DNA of 48,550 nucleotides, from NCBI GenBank assembly GCA_009731375.1, contig BJOX01000091.1, positions 1,024,252 through 1,072,801 on the forward strand. The letters are read 5' to 3'. Below the pieces are notes generated by a model. It had not been told where the DNA came from. It did not search any database and was given only the letters and a program-made list of their open reading frames with translations. The stretch's first letter is position 1. Every line of letters starts with the position of its first letter. Position numbers and translations under genes: made by a program. Shown here piece by piece: positions 38,801 to 46,498 of this stretch. The DNA comes from Paulinella micropora. Lineage: Eukaryota > Cercozoa > Imbricatea > Euglyphida.

Positions 38801-40527
38801 TGTTGTTTGGCCGCTTCGGCCTCTCGCGCGGCCCTGTCGGCCTCTGCCGCCTTCCGTGCTGCTTCCTGTCTTGCACTGTCCGCGACTTTTTCCAGCCGTT
38901 CGTGGGCCAGCTTTTCTGCGCGTGCCAGTTCGAGTGCGTGGTCCCTTTCTGTCTGCAGTATAACCATCCGCTGCGCGAGTATATTGTATTCGTTCTGGAG
39001 GCCCTGGCCCGCTTGCTGCAGCTGGGCGATCTTCTTGTTTGCTTCGTCGATACGGCCCTTTGCGGCGGCGGTGAGGTGTTCGGTGTATTGTCGGTACTGG
39101 TTGCTCACGTCGACGATCCTCCTGCCGTCATTTCCGCTGTTCTTGATCGTTGCCTCCAGGCGCGCGACGTAGGCTGCCAGGTCGTTGGCTCGTTTGCGTT
39201 CTCTCGCTGTCTCCTCTCTTTGGCTCTTGAGCTCCTCCAGGCGCTGGTTGGTGGCCACCTGTTCTTGCTGCAGCTTTGTCCTGGCGTCCAGTAACTCTCT
39301 GGCCTTTTCGTCTTTTTCGGCCAGCGCCCGGTCGTGGGCCTCGCGCAGGCTGGTCTGGTTCTTCTCCAACTCCTCGTTCAGTCGCTTCTGTTCGGCCAAG
39401 GCGGTCTGCTGCTTCTCGGCGAACTCCTTGTCTTCTTCGACTTGTCTGGCTAGTGTTTTGGCGCGTTCCTCTGCCTCTTGTATCTGCGCTTGCCAGCCGC
39501 CCTTCTCCTGCTGGAGGGCAGCGATTCGCGCCTCTGCTTGCCTGCGTTTCTCGGCGTCCAAGCCAGCGCCGGCCAAAAGCTTTTTCAGCCTCTCGGCCTC
39601 TTCCTCTGCCGCAGTCAATTTTTGCTTGTACTGAGCATTCATGGCGTCCACGAGTTTTCTGGCGTTAACTGCCTCCCCTTGCATAAGAGCGACCGCCGCT
39701 TTGGCGGAATCGATATCGTCTTCCAAGAGGCCGATCGTTGCGTCCTGTACGCGTACTGTTGCGTCACTGTGGTCGACCATCTTCTCCAGCTGGCTGATCT
39801 GCAAACGCAGATCTTCTATAAGCTTTGACTGGTCGGGCAGTGGTCGGGCGCCGCCGTCTGGCTGCTCCTCTGGTTGAGGCGACGCGGCCCGCTCAACGAG
39901 TGGTTGCTCGTCCGCGGGAGGCGGGGCGTCGTCTCCGTTCTCGTTGCCTTCGCCGCCGTCGCCGCCCGCGTCCCAGTTGATCTCGCCGCCGCCCTCGTCC
40001 TCGTTGCCACCTCCACCGCCGCCGTCCTCGTCCTCGTTGCCACCTCCGCCACCGCCGCCCTCGTCCTCACTACCACTACCGCCACCACCGCCAGCGCCGC
40101 CTTCGTCCTCGCTGCCGCTGCCACCGCCGCGGCCGCGCGGCGACGCGGAGCGCGAGCGCGGTGGTGGCGGCGAGGCGGAACGCGAGCGCGGTGGTGGCGG
40201 CGAGGCGGAACGCGAGCGCGGTGGTGGCGGCGAGGCGGAACGCGAGCGCGGTGGTGGCGGCGAGGCGGGGCGCGGCGGGGAGGGCGGTTCCAGGATGCCC
40301 AGCGCCTGGTGCAGTTCGGGGTTTACCCACTTCATGATGTCGCGGGTCTTCTGGGCCCTTTGTTTGTCGGTCTGGCCAGCATAGCCCGTGGGCCCTGCTC
40401 GTTTGCAGCGGACAACGGGCTTGTTGTCGACCCAGGACGGCTTGCTTGTTTTGGTCAGCTTGCGCGACAGGCTCTCCTTGTCTTCCCGGCGCATCCATGG
40501 CGCCGTGGTGTAGAAAGAGGGAGGCAT
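35809..40527 (-). CDS. Giant coiled-coil protein with RS repeats, probable scaffold or tegument
   Basis: 1,572 residues. N-terminus basic (1-80). Residues about 82-125 hold four 10-residue repeats P-P-P-P-R-S-R-S-A-S, encoded by four 30-base units (about 40140-40270), and look like a phosphorylation or RNA-processing-type RS tract. A Gly/Asp/Glu-rich stretch follows (to about 200). Residues about 235-1130 are almost continuous coiled coil rich in Ala, Glu, Gln, Lys and Leu. A Gly/Ser-rich linker (about 1240-1330) leads to a globular, helical C-terminal domain and a Lys-rich end. It is comparable to long tegument or scaffold-type proteins, but there is no clear homologue by eye. Confidence 0.7.
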   Translation of the reverse strand: MPPSFYTTAPWMRREDKESLSRKLTKTSKPSWVDNKPVVRCKRAGPTGYAGQTDKQRAQKTRDIMKWVNPELHQALGILEPPSPPRPASPPPPRSRSASPPPPRSRSASPPPPRSRSASPPPPRSRSASPRGRGGGSGSEDEGGAGGGGGSGSEDEGGGGGGGNEDEDGGGGGGNEDEGGGEINWDAGGDGGEGNENGDDAPPPADEQPLVERAASPQPEEQPDGGARPLPDQSKLIEDLRLQISQLEKMVDHSDATVRVQDATIGLLEDDIDSAKAAVALMQGEAVNARKLVDAMNAQYKQKLTAAEEEAERLKKLLAGAGLDAEKRRQAEARIAALQQEKGGWQAQIQEAEERAKTLARQVEEDKEFAEKQQTALAEQKRLNEELEKNQTSLREAHDRALAEKDEKARELLDARTKLQQEQVATNQRLEELKSQREETARERKRANDLAAYVARLEATIKNSGNDGRRIVDVSNQYRQYTEHLTAAAKGRIDEANKKIAQLQQAGQGLQNEYNILAQRMVILQTERDHALELARAEKLAHERLEKVADSARQEAARKAAEADRAAREAEAAKQQAAQAKGANDELQQKAADAKEAERQAQQEKQEAEQRASSAQQAAAGLAAELREKNAATLGYSEEKTALEGKAEEAEQKAELYRQQAAETARNAADASRQVFETNQKLQEINERAAALDQQLQEAEKAYQGLESDKAGVEALQKKAEALAGEYLDQITLKDTEIEQLQAQLKESTDRLQTAEGNTEAERAKNAGLAQELQEAHQHNQELQARAREYRRNRQLLLEDLRHKAAEIKQLQTDSKQQARLAREQRALADAALEQVASLGAEAQRAKKASEEARHQLTTENKRAVQALEEALARERHLQQDLEAANKGGEALQQHVDSLARETSQQESSLAEASEAYNKLTKRVEKLRAQLKINTDTIAEADEAVMQMGHESEKQSKEILKLRKELKGAKDALARAREGKKAEKAAARVKEAERLLKERQVSEGKLRQLTERLQESEEQKAALEKKHADYKERANALLQKDRKTAGSVQQKLVDQLKRYQEQIKKYKESQAVSGASELAQRATAAQQKVTELKEAAVEAVAPALPPEEKKRLVHTASAEEFSAFVKRSGMVDFMKNTLEREKGSFPQGSGLDKAWEWAQSQVVPVFTQRPDVGQAVGEGLVTQPSIVGGFKALFQGLFARGWLQSRGLAVGAATGAPMRMAAGVDGPARRPGNGGVEDSDRSGAGVLVAAGGEAYGSSSSAGKVFSLGQPGGGGDNSTWTPGANDPNSQSGIAQRGSDHSIPPVDMETAPDRELDTKQAEQELLYYAMNGKTLPRGQERESLNMLRVGILEAMRKRGMGVNDRELIDRVRGKPEEAKAFLREGTKSVIESILKDPENRQKYKDNLAVRYLANLVLTATAKNTEADLDYKIFPDQLGELPEKDVQILTSQKLTFEERLKVVRMALAYGTDEWHDQKLVTSLNEEPSVPLFEELLERKTRSQGPVGPTEKSYTLHEMINRASERIQAEGKRGKKLMQEWHKVLSKLGIKLVKLNTKRKDRTETNEAPSKKQKNK
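40137..40275. repeat. 30-bp coding repeat, four units
   Basis: Units of GCGGTGGTGGCGGCGAGGCG plus GAACGCGAGC on the plus strand, nearly identical, inside the giant coiled-coil gene. They encode the four P-P-P-P-R-S-R-S-A-S repeats. The low divergence points to recent expansion or homogenisation, so copy number may vary between strains. Confidence 0.8.
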
Positions 40528-40607
40528 TCCCCCCTTTGTTTTACAAAACTAGCACCAGAAAAAAAAAAAAATTTAATTGCCGCTCAACGACATTTGAAAA
40601 AGGGGTC

Positions 40608-41993
40608 ATGGACGACAATGCCGGCCCGGTGGGCGCCCTGCCAGCGCCAAACGACGCGGAGGAAGAACAACCGATCGAGGAAAAGATAGACGAGTACATC
40701 CAGAAACAAAAGGAGAAGAAGTCTAAGAAGAAGAAAAAGAAGAAGGAGGACGAGAAGGAAGAGGAAGAACTGCCGGAGGACCCGGAACAGCTCTCGCGCA
40801 ACGTCGAGTACTTCTACCCCAAGGACCCGACGGCCGGCCAGCTTTTCGTGCTGGTCGGCAAGAGCGAGAGAGGTAAGACCCATTTCTTGCGCTGGTTACT
40901 GTACTCGATGTGCCTCCGCAAAAAGGGGGCGTTCCAGTTCGGGCTCGTGATGGTTCGCACCAAGTTCAAACACTCCTATCGCTTCCACTGGGCGTCGGAG
41001 CAGCACGTGCGGGTGTACGAAGGCTTCAACAAGGACGTTTTGGTGCAGTACGTGGACAACTTGAAAAGGCGCTACCAGCAGCAAGGCTACCTCGAACCTA
41101 GTTTCCTCGTCTTCGACGACCTCGTCGGGATACTCAATACACAGGATGGATGGATGAGCAACTTCATTGGGACTTACAGGCACTACAACATCTCAATCTT
41201 CGTGGCCGTCCAGTACCTGACCGGCCGCCAGAGCGTTTCTCCAATCATGCGTGAGCAAACGTCTTTTACAGTCATGTTTTTGAGCAAGAACCACAAGACG
41301 CTTAATTCGTTATGGGAGAACTACGGGCAAATGATGGACAAGAAGTCGTTTTTCCGGCACTTGGCGCAGGCCACTGACCCCGAAGTGACAGGCACCAAGC
41401 ACGCGTGCGTGGTCTACAGCGAACGAGTAGACAAGCTCGAACACAACTACATGTCGTGGCTGGCGCCGCCATCGCTTCCGGACGGGGAGGTCATGCTCAA
41501 GGGCCCCGACAAGCCCAAGGAGCCGAGCAAGGACGAGCTCACCAAGGAACTGCGCTTGGCCCAGCTCGCGTGGCGCGCGCCGAGCTGGGTGCCCAAGAAC
41601 CTGAACCTGTCGCGCGGAGACCACGCGGCCCTGCAGAAAATGATGCACTACGCCGACGCGGCCAAGAGCCGCCTGCGCAAGGGCAAGAGCCTGGCCCAGA
41701 AGGACAAGCAAAAGCTGCGGGAGATGGTGGCGTTTGGCAAGGACGCCGAGGCAGCCGCCGAGGCGCGCTGGCGCGAGCAACAGGCGCCGCCGCCGCGGCC
41801 GCCGGTGTACGGCTACGTCTACGCCAACGACCCAAACCACCGCATGCACCCGTACCGCACGCCCAGCATGGTGAGGCGCGTCGACCAGCGGCCGGCGCTG
41901 GGCATGCCGCCGAGGCCGCCGCCTCCTCCTCCGCGGCTCCTGGGCCTGCGCCCGGGCGGGCCGACGGGCCAGAGGCTGTTAGCCCGGATGTAG
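40608..41993 (+). CDS. A32-like genome packaging ATPase
   Basis: 461 residues from the ATG at 40608; the longer frame begins inside the neighbouring gene. After an acidic/Lys-rich N-terminus (residues 1-60), Walker A is G-K-S-E-R-G-K-T (84-91) and Walker B is F-L-V-F-D-D (166-171), followed by F-V-A-V-Q-Y (sensor-type Gln). This is the FtsK/HerA-type ATPase that drives DNA into the capsid in NCLDV and Polinton-like viruses. The C-terminal 120 residues are Pro/Arg-rich and may bind DNA or capsid. The gene is divergent from the giant coiled-coil gene with an 80-base spacer containing AAAATTTAATTGCC. Confidence 0.9.
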   Translation: MDDNAGPVGALPAPNDAEEEQPIEEKIDEYIQKQKEKKSKKKKKKKEDEKEEEELPEDPEQLSRNVEYFYPKDPTAGQLFVLVGKSERGKTHFLRWLLYSMCLRKKGAFQFGLVMVRTKFKHSYRFHWASEQHVRVYEGFNKDVLVQYVDNLKRRYQQQGYLEPSFLVFDDLVGILNTQDGWMSNFIGTYRHYNISIFVAVQYLTGRQSVSPIMREQTSFTVMFLSKNHKTLNSLWENYGQMMDKKSFFRHLAQATDPEVTGTKHACVVYSERVDKLEHNYMSWLAPPSLPDGEVMLKGPDKPKEPSKDELTKELRLAQLAWRAPSWVPKNLNLSRGDHAALQKMMHYADAAKSRLRKGKSLAQKDKQKLREMVAFGKDAEAAAEARWREQQAPPPRPPVYGYVYANDPNHRMHPYRTPSMVRRVDQRPALGMPPRPPPPPPRLLGLRPGGPTGQRLLARM

Positions 41994-42032
41994 CACCCTT
42001 TTTTTATTCTTGTGGCCTAGTATAGTTATAAA

Positions 42033-42623
42033 ATGCTAGAGCGTCTGCCCGGCGACTTGCTAACGGAAGTCCTGTCGTGGCTCGGCCCGGGCGAACTGGC
42101 ACGCACGGTGGTCTACCTCCGGGGCCACACAAACTGCTTCATCCGCCCCAGGCCACGGAAGCGGCGCAAGGCCGTGGCTAAAGCGGGCACAGATTTCGAG
42201 GGCCTGCGCCGCCTGCTGAACGCCGCGTTTACGTTCAAGATCAAGAACATCAACATGTTGCTGGCGCGAGTCGAAAAGAAGGCAGACAAGATCTGCTTCG
42301 AGTGCCTGTTGCCGATTTACTCACAGAACTTGTGCGCCGAGCACTTTTGTGCCAAGCACCGTCACGAGCTGGTGACGCTTGTAGAGGCAGTCAGGGCCCT
42401 GGGCCGGACTTCTTACCCTACCAGGCGGAACAGGCGTGAACAGGTAGTCGTGCTGTCCTACGTACCGGTGTATCATTTTCTAGAGGCCTACCGGAACAGT
42501 GGGTGGGAAGTAGTCCAGCCCAATAAGTGGCAGCGTTTCCTGTGGCAGGCCGGGGCGTTCGAGACCGGCCTGCGCTTTCTGCCTCGTTTCAATGCCAATC
42601 TTTATTATACAACGCACGACTGA
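42033..42623 (+). CDS. F-box-like protein with Cys/His cluster
   Basis: 196 residues. The first 25 residues, L-P-G-D-L-L-T-E-V-L-S-W-L-G, match the F-box helix pattern (L-P-x-x-L-L-x-x-V-L-S-x-L) that binds Skp1 of SCF ubiquitin ligases. Residues about 87-110 have C-x2-C, then C-x2-H-x-C-x2-H, a possible zinc site. The rest is basic and aromatic. A viral F-box protein would redirect host ubiquitination, but no substrate-binding repeat is visible. The ATG follows TATAGTTATAAA. Its end is one base from the end of the convergent gene. Confidence 0.55.
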   Translation: MLERLPGDLLTEVLSWLGPGELARTVVYLRGHTNCFIRPRPRKRRKAVAKAGTDFEGLRRLLNAAFTFKIKNINMLLARVEKKADKICFECLLPIYSQNLCAEHFCAKHRHELVTLVEAVRALGRTSYPTRRNRREQVVVLSYVPVYHFLEAYRNSGWEVVQPNKWQRFLWQAGAFETGLRFLPRFNANLYYTTHD

Positions 42624-42624
42624 T

Positions 42625-43215
42625 TTAAAAAAACTTGTGTACGTAACCTTCGGACAAGTCAACCCAGCCGTCTTCGTCATGCTGTCCTTGATCTGCAAGT
42701 GGCTCTTCTTCGCTCCCGCAGAACTGGTATTCGGGCAGGGGCGACAAGGGAGGTCCCCATGCCTCAATTTCGGCCAGGACCGCAACTGTAGTTTGTGTCT
42801 CGTTCGCAGCCGGGAGGAGGGTTTCTGTTGTGTCTGGTCCCAGCTCAGCCAAAATTGTCGCAGCGTCGACGATGCACTCGCCATTGCGCGCGAGAGCGGG
42901 GATAACTTCTACAAGGGGCTGATTTCGCGGCCGGAGGACTGTCCCAGGGGCTGACCGTGTTTTGCGGCCAAAATCGTGCACCAGGCTGTCTACAATCTCC
43001 GCCGCCGCGGCCGGGCTTGCGACCCATGTCCCGTCCTTGCGCCCTCCGCGGTTCTTGAAGACGTGGCGTTTCATGTTTTCTAGTTTGTATGGATGGAGCT
43101 GCAGATGCCGTTTTACCCGGGCGGCGCAGCGGTTGCGGTCCCACGTAGGATATTTCTGGTGGACGGCGTCCACCAGTGACACCTCACCCCATTGTGTAGT
43201 TCTGACGGTCGTCAT
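42625..43215 (-). CDS. Possible DNA-binding protein
   Basis: 196 residues. The first 75 are basic and helical and end in a pattern (K-R-H-V-F-K-N-R-G-G-R-K-D-G-T-W-V-A) that recalls KilA-N- or MSV199-type DNA-binding modules of large DNA viruses: conserved basic turn, then a Gly-x-x-Trp-Val strand. The C-terminal half is acidic, low complexity and ends with G-Y-V-H-K-F-F. Upstream (43314-43323) lies a GATTTAAATC element. Assignment is weak; the context is a replication/transcription block. Confidence 0.45.
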   Translation of the reverse strand: MTTVRTTQWGEVSLVDAVHQKYPTWDRNRCAARVKRHLQLHPYKLENMKRHVFKNRGGRKDGTWVASPAAAAEIVDSLVHDFGRKTRSAPGTVLRPRNQPLVEVIPALARNGECIVDAATILAELGPDTTETLLPAANETQTTVAVLAEIEAWGPPLSPLPEYQFCGSEEEPLADQGQHDEDGWVDLSEGYVHKFF

Positions 43216-43313
43216 GTCTTGGCTCCGGGACGAATTGTGAGCTGGTCACGATGAGTAAAAAAGTAACGGACAAGTGGGGCCAGAATGTTCTAGAAAAAGC
43301 GCCGGGTCCATCC

Positions 43314-43323
43314 GATTTAAATC
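43314..43323. promoter_or_regulatory. GATTTAAATC palindrome upstream of the 43215 gene
   Basis: Perfect 10-base palindrome about 100 bases upstream of the ATG at 43215 (minus). It also covers the stop codon of the protelomerase-like gene. Candidate early promoter element. Confidence 0.5.
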
Positions 43324-45503
43324 AGTTCGGCAAACATTGTGCTCAATTGTTCCGGTGGCACCGACCTGTCCAGTAGGTCGCTGACCAGGCCGGCGAACCG
43401 GGTGGCCGGGGCGACCGGAAAAGTGTGCTGGTGCGGCCCGCGCCAGAACGCCGGGTCCCTGAGCTTGGCCAGGTTCTCTGCCTTGTGCAAGTTGAAAAAG
43501 GCCAGGGCCCGGCGCTTGAGGGCCTCGTGCTTGGACTCGCGCTGCCCGGCAGCGGCCGGTGGTGGCGGTGGCACCGCGGGCCGCGGCACGGCGCCCAGTG
43601 CCTCCCGGTACTGGGCCGCCAGCTGGCTCGACTGCAGCATCAGGTCCTGGATCAGTTTCTTGACGTTCACGTCCGTCACGGTGTCGAGCAGCGGTGTTTC
43701 CCGCCTGACGAGGAAGACCTGCTGGTAGAAAAGCTGCGAGTTCAGGTCCTGGTTCGCGTGCGCCAGCACTCGAGACAAGAACAGCGGCCTGGAGACCAGG
43801 GAGCCCTCGCCGTACAGCGCGTAGGCCACTTCACCGTACAGCGCTCGCAGCATGTGCTTGTTCGGCAGGGGCTTGTCGATCTTGCCCGTAAATTTAGAGT
43901 AGTGTTCCATGAGGTAGTCGAAGCATTTTTCCAGCCCCGCGCCGTTCAGCACGGTCATGGCCTCGGCGTTGCCTAGCGCGGCAATGGCGCTCGTGCCGTC
44001 GGGCCGGTCCAGAACTCGCTTGGCCCAGGCAGAGACGGCGGCCGTCTTTTGCTTTTTCTGCTTGGGCTGTTGCTGCTGCTGCTGCGGCGGCGGCAGGTCG
44101 GCGGTCGAAGTGTAGTCGGACGGCGGGCGGTCGGCCTGCTTGAGCTTCTGGCCGCCCGAGTGCTGTGCGCGGTACTCGAGGTGGGTGTCAATCAGCTTGC
44201 GCATGTGCCCAAAGATCTGCAGGATGCCGTTGGTGTCGGCGGTCAGCAGGCCGATGGGCTTCGGCACGGCCGCCAGCGTCCACTCGCCACCGTCGTCTTC
44301 CGGCGGGTCGTAGGTCAGCCAGCCCTTCTTGGCTTGGCCGATCTGCGAGACGTGGCGGCTGAGCGCGATGCTGGAGAAGACCCTGTCCTGTTGCTGCTTT
44401 TCGTCCAGCGCGCCCAAGTCAGAGAACTTGGCCACTTCTATCCCTCGCATGCCCAGCGCGGCCATCAGGAAAACCGCCTCCAGCCCCCACAGTGGCCTGT
44501 CGACGGTAGGCAAAAACGGCGAGTCGGGGGCCTGGTGCACGCCCGCGCTCTCCGCCAGCAGGGCCTGGTACAGCGAGTCCAGCCACGCGAGCCACGTGTC
44601 CTCGTGGATGGCGTGCTGGTGCTCCATCTTCTCGGTCCGGTTTTCTTTGGTTCTTTTCGCCGTGCCGGAGCTCATGTTCGGGTCGCTGAACAGCCCGTTC
44701 TGCAGCAAGAAGCGCGCGACCTCCAGCCCGAACGGAGTCTGCAGGTTGCCCTTGGCGTCCTCGCCGCCGAACAGCCAGTTCCGGAACTCGGTGTAGCTGT
44801 CGTGCCTGGTCTTGGCGCCGGGACAAACGGCATCCACGAGGTCGTTGAGCACTTTCGCGTAGTCGAAAATGTCGTTGGGATAGCGCAAGAACATCTTGCA
44901 GTGCGCGAGCAGGCAGTCGCGGAGCGGTTTCGTGTTGCCGTCGCAGCCTTCGACCGAGCCCTCGTGCGGGCCGTAGAGGGCCTGCCTGAACGTCAGCTCG
45001 CCGCCCTCCCAGTCGTTGCCGGCGGGCAGCCGGCGGAGGTCGTCGCTCACCTTGAAGGCCGCCAGCCCTCCCTTGTTCGAAGTGAAAAAGGTGCCCTGCA
45101 GGTCGGAGTGGGTCTTCCGGAGGAAATCGCCCACGCGCATCTTGTTGTTCTTGGGGAAAATGAAGTAGTCGCCCCAGTGCTCCGTCCAAAAGGCAATCAC
45201 GGCCTCCAGCTCGGCCGAGCGCTCGAAGCGCGAGGCGTCCAGGCCGAGGGCGGACAGGCGGACCCTGCCCAGCAGCGCCTGGTACTGCTTGGCCGAGAGC
45301 TTCGCGAGCTTGTCGAGGCCCGCCACAAACGACCACCGGTACTTGCGCCAGACCGCGGTAGTAAACTTGACGGCCGGCAGCCCTTGGGCCAGGGGCACCC
45401 CGGCCTTCTTGCCCCAGGCGGCGAGCTCGCCATGGCCCGGCGCTACCTTGACTTCCGGCTTCGGGATCTCTTTCCGTTCCGTGGCATGTAACGTGTCCAT
45501 CAT
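43317..45503 (-). CDS. Protelomerase-like tyrosine recombinase (telomere resolvase)
   Basis: About 728 residues from the paired ATGs at 45503/45500; 752 if the frame's first ATG (45575) is used, but that start would place codons over the promoter element. Numbering here uses the 752-residue frame. Catalytic set: R377 in A-L-G-M-R-G-I-E-V (box I), K416 in S-Q-I-G-Q-A-K-K-G (beta-hairpin Lys), H574/R577 in K-H-M-L-R-A-L-Y-G-E-V-A-Y-A (box II), H606 in V-L-A-H-A-N-Q-D, and Y617, the likely nucleophile. The G-Q-A-K turn and the H-x-L-R-x-x-Y-x-x-x-A-Y pattern are closer to TelN/TelK protelomerases than to ordinary integrases. These enzymes cut palindromic sites and leave covalently closed hairpin ends. 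A long N-terminal helical region fits the family; the C-terminal 130 residues are extra, and a Gln/Pro/Lys linker (490-515) interrupts the catalytic domain. Confidence 0.7.
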   Translation of the reverse strand: MMDTLHATERKEIPKPEVKVAPGHGELAAWGKKAGVPLAQGLPAVKFTTAVWRKYRWSFVAGLDKLAKLSAKQYQALLGRVRLSALGLDASRFERSAELEAVIAFWTEHWGDYFIFPKNNKMRVGDFLRKTHSDLQGTFFTSNKGGLAAFKVSDDLRRLPAGNDWEGGELTFRQALYGPHEGSVEGCDGNTKPLRDCLLAHCKMFLRYPNDIFDYAKVLNDLVDAVCPGAKTRHDSYTEFRNWLFGGEDAKGNLQTPFGLEVARFLLQNGLFSDPNMSSGTAKRTKENRTEKMEHQHAIHEDTWLAWLDSLYQALLAESAGVHQAPDSPFLPTVDRPLWGLEAVFLMAALGMRGIEVAKFSDLGALDEKQQQDRVFSSIALSRHVSQIGQAKKGWLTYDPPEDDGGEWTLAAVPKPIGLLTADTNGILQIFGHMRKLIDTHLEYRAQHSGGQKLKQADRPPSDYTSTADLPPPQQQQQQPKQKKQKTAAVSAWAKRVLDRPDGTSAIAALGNAEAMTVLNGAGLEKCFDYLMEHYSKFTGKIDKPLPNKHMLRALYGEVAYALYGEGSLVSRPLFLSRVLAHANQDLNSQLFYQQVFLVRRETPLLDTVTDVNVKKLIQDLMLQSSQLAAQYREALGAVPRPAVPPPPPAAAGQRESKHEALKRRALAFFNLHKAENLAKLRDPAFWRGPHQHTFPVAPATRFAGLVSDLLDRSVPPEQLSTMFAELI

Positions 45504-45546
45504 TTTCTGGCAGTTATGGCGGGCTCTCTTTCTCTGTTTTAATGGA

Positions 45547-46401
45547 TTAGAATTGTGAGAATTTAAATCCAGCACGTACAGCAGTCGCGCGACGAGCCTT
45601 CTTCCGTTTTTTGCGGAGCGGCTTCGAGCCGAGGAGGTGGCTCTCTCTGGGCCTGGCGTTGCCGTCGGGCGGGGTCAGCAGGTTGCCGGTGATTGGTAAA
45701 AAAGTCCAGCCCAGTGTCTGGCAGATGGTGGCCCAGATCGCCGTCTGTCTGTGCTTGCTTTCGCTCTGCTTGAGCGGCGGCACGCGCGCGGCGAGGGCGG
45801 GCTGTTCCATGAGCTCTAGCAGCGCTCGGAGTAGTGAAGAATAATTGATAAAACAGGCGCGATGCCAGCCGTGCCGGACCTTGAGCAGCTCCCGCACCAC
45901 CGGCCACGCCCCGTCTACCTGGTGGAACAGTGCTTCGAGCCCCTGGAGCACTTCGCGGGTGGGCTCGGCCCCGCTCGTCAGCCTGTCCCTGGAGCCGCCG
46001 AGCAGGTAGGCGAGGCAGGCCGCCCGGTCCAACGAGAGCGGGCCGAGGCGGCTCTTCTTGAACACGTAGATCAACTTCGACGGGGTAATCTCTGTACCAT
46101 TCACCCTCCACTTGTGGCAGAGATCTCTCGCCAGCTGCAGCAAGGCCTGGCTGACTAGCGGCTTCTGATGAATCCCCCTCAACCCAAATACCTGCCTCGT
46201 AATCTCGCGGAACCTCGATAATCGGGTGTAACCTTGCGGGCGCCTCGGCTGCTCCGTCATCTCGCCCTCGTCCCCCCGCATGCTGCCATTCACCAAGTAC
46301 TGGTTCGACCCGTACAGCGAGTGCTCCCTCCCCACTAGCCCGCATGTCTTGCAAAAGGTCCCGCTCGTTTCCCGGTTGAAGACGAATTCGTGCTCGCACA
46401 T
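45547..46401 (-). CDS. VLTF3-like late transcription factor with zinc ribbon
   Basis: 284 residues from the ATG at 46401. The N-terminus C2-x-H4 ... C17-x2-C20 (C-K-T-C-G) is a TFIIB-like zinc knuckle. Then comes a basic segment with Y-T-R-L-S-R-F-R-E-I-T (about 57-67) and alpha-helical repeats with I-T-P-S-K-L-I-Y-V-F-K-K, the order seen in poxvirus VLTF3/A2-type factors that switch on late genes. The C-terminus is Lys/Arg-rich. It is divergent from the VLTF2-like gene with a shared palindromic element. Related TFIIB-like proteins are an alternative. Confidence 0.68.
   Translation of the reverse strand: MCEHEFVFNRETSGTFCKTCGLVGREHSLYGSNQYLVNGSMRGDEGEMTEQPRRPQGYTRLSRFREITRQVFGLRGIHQKPLVSQALLQLARDLCHKWRVNGTEITPSKLIYVFKKSRLGPLSLDRAACLAYLLGGSRDRLTSGAEPTREVLQGLEALFHQVDGAWPVVRELLKVRHGWHRACFINYSSLLRALLELMEQPALAARVPPLKQSESKHRQTAIWATICQTLGWTFLPITGNLLTPPDGNARPRESHLLGSKPLRKKRKKARRATAVRAGFKFSQF
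45560..45569. promoter_or_regulatory. AATTTAAATC element upstream of the protelomerase-like gene
   Basis: One-base variant of GATTTAAATC, 57 bases before the preferred ATG at 45503. Its position argues against the longer start at 45575, which would make this element coding. Confidence 0.45.
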
Positions 46402-46428
46402 TTTTGCGAGTGTGTGTGTGCGCGCACC

Positions 46429-46458
46429 GAATTCAAAAGCGGCCCGATTTAAATCGGG
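46429..46458. promoter_or_regulatory. Shared promoter elements of the VLTF3-like and VLTF2-like genes
   Basis: CCCGATTTAAATCGGG (46443-46458) is a perfect 16-base palindrome between the two divergent ATGs (46401 minus, 46499 plus). Next to it, GAATTCAAAAGCGGC (46429-46443) recurs in nearly the same form upstream of the PCNA-like gene. Confidence 0.55.
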
Positions 46459-46498
46459 GCGCAGCAAATTGTTTTTCCCTCCTTCCGCCGTTAAAAAA

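Noticed and set aside
36331-39877. Long plus-strand frames (up to 479 codons) opposite the giant coiled-coil gene
   Set aside because: Antisense shadows caused by GC-rich codon bias; no leaders or protein-like motifs.
44049-45491. 480-codon plus-strand frame opposite the protelomerase-like gene
   Set aside because: Antisense shadow; the minus-strand frame has the catalytic motifs and the promoter element.
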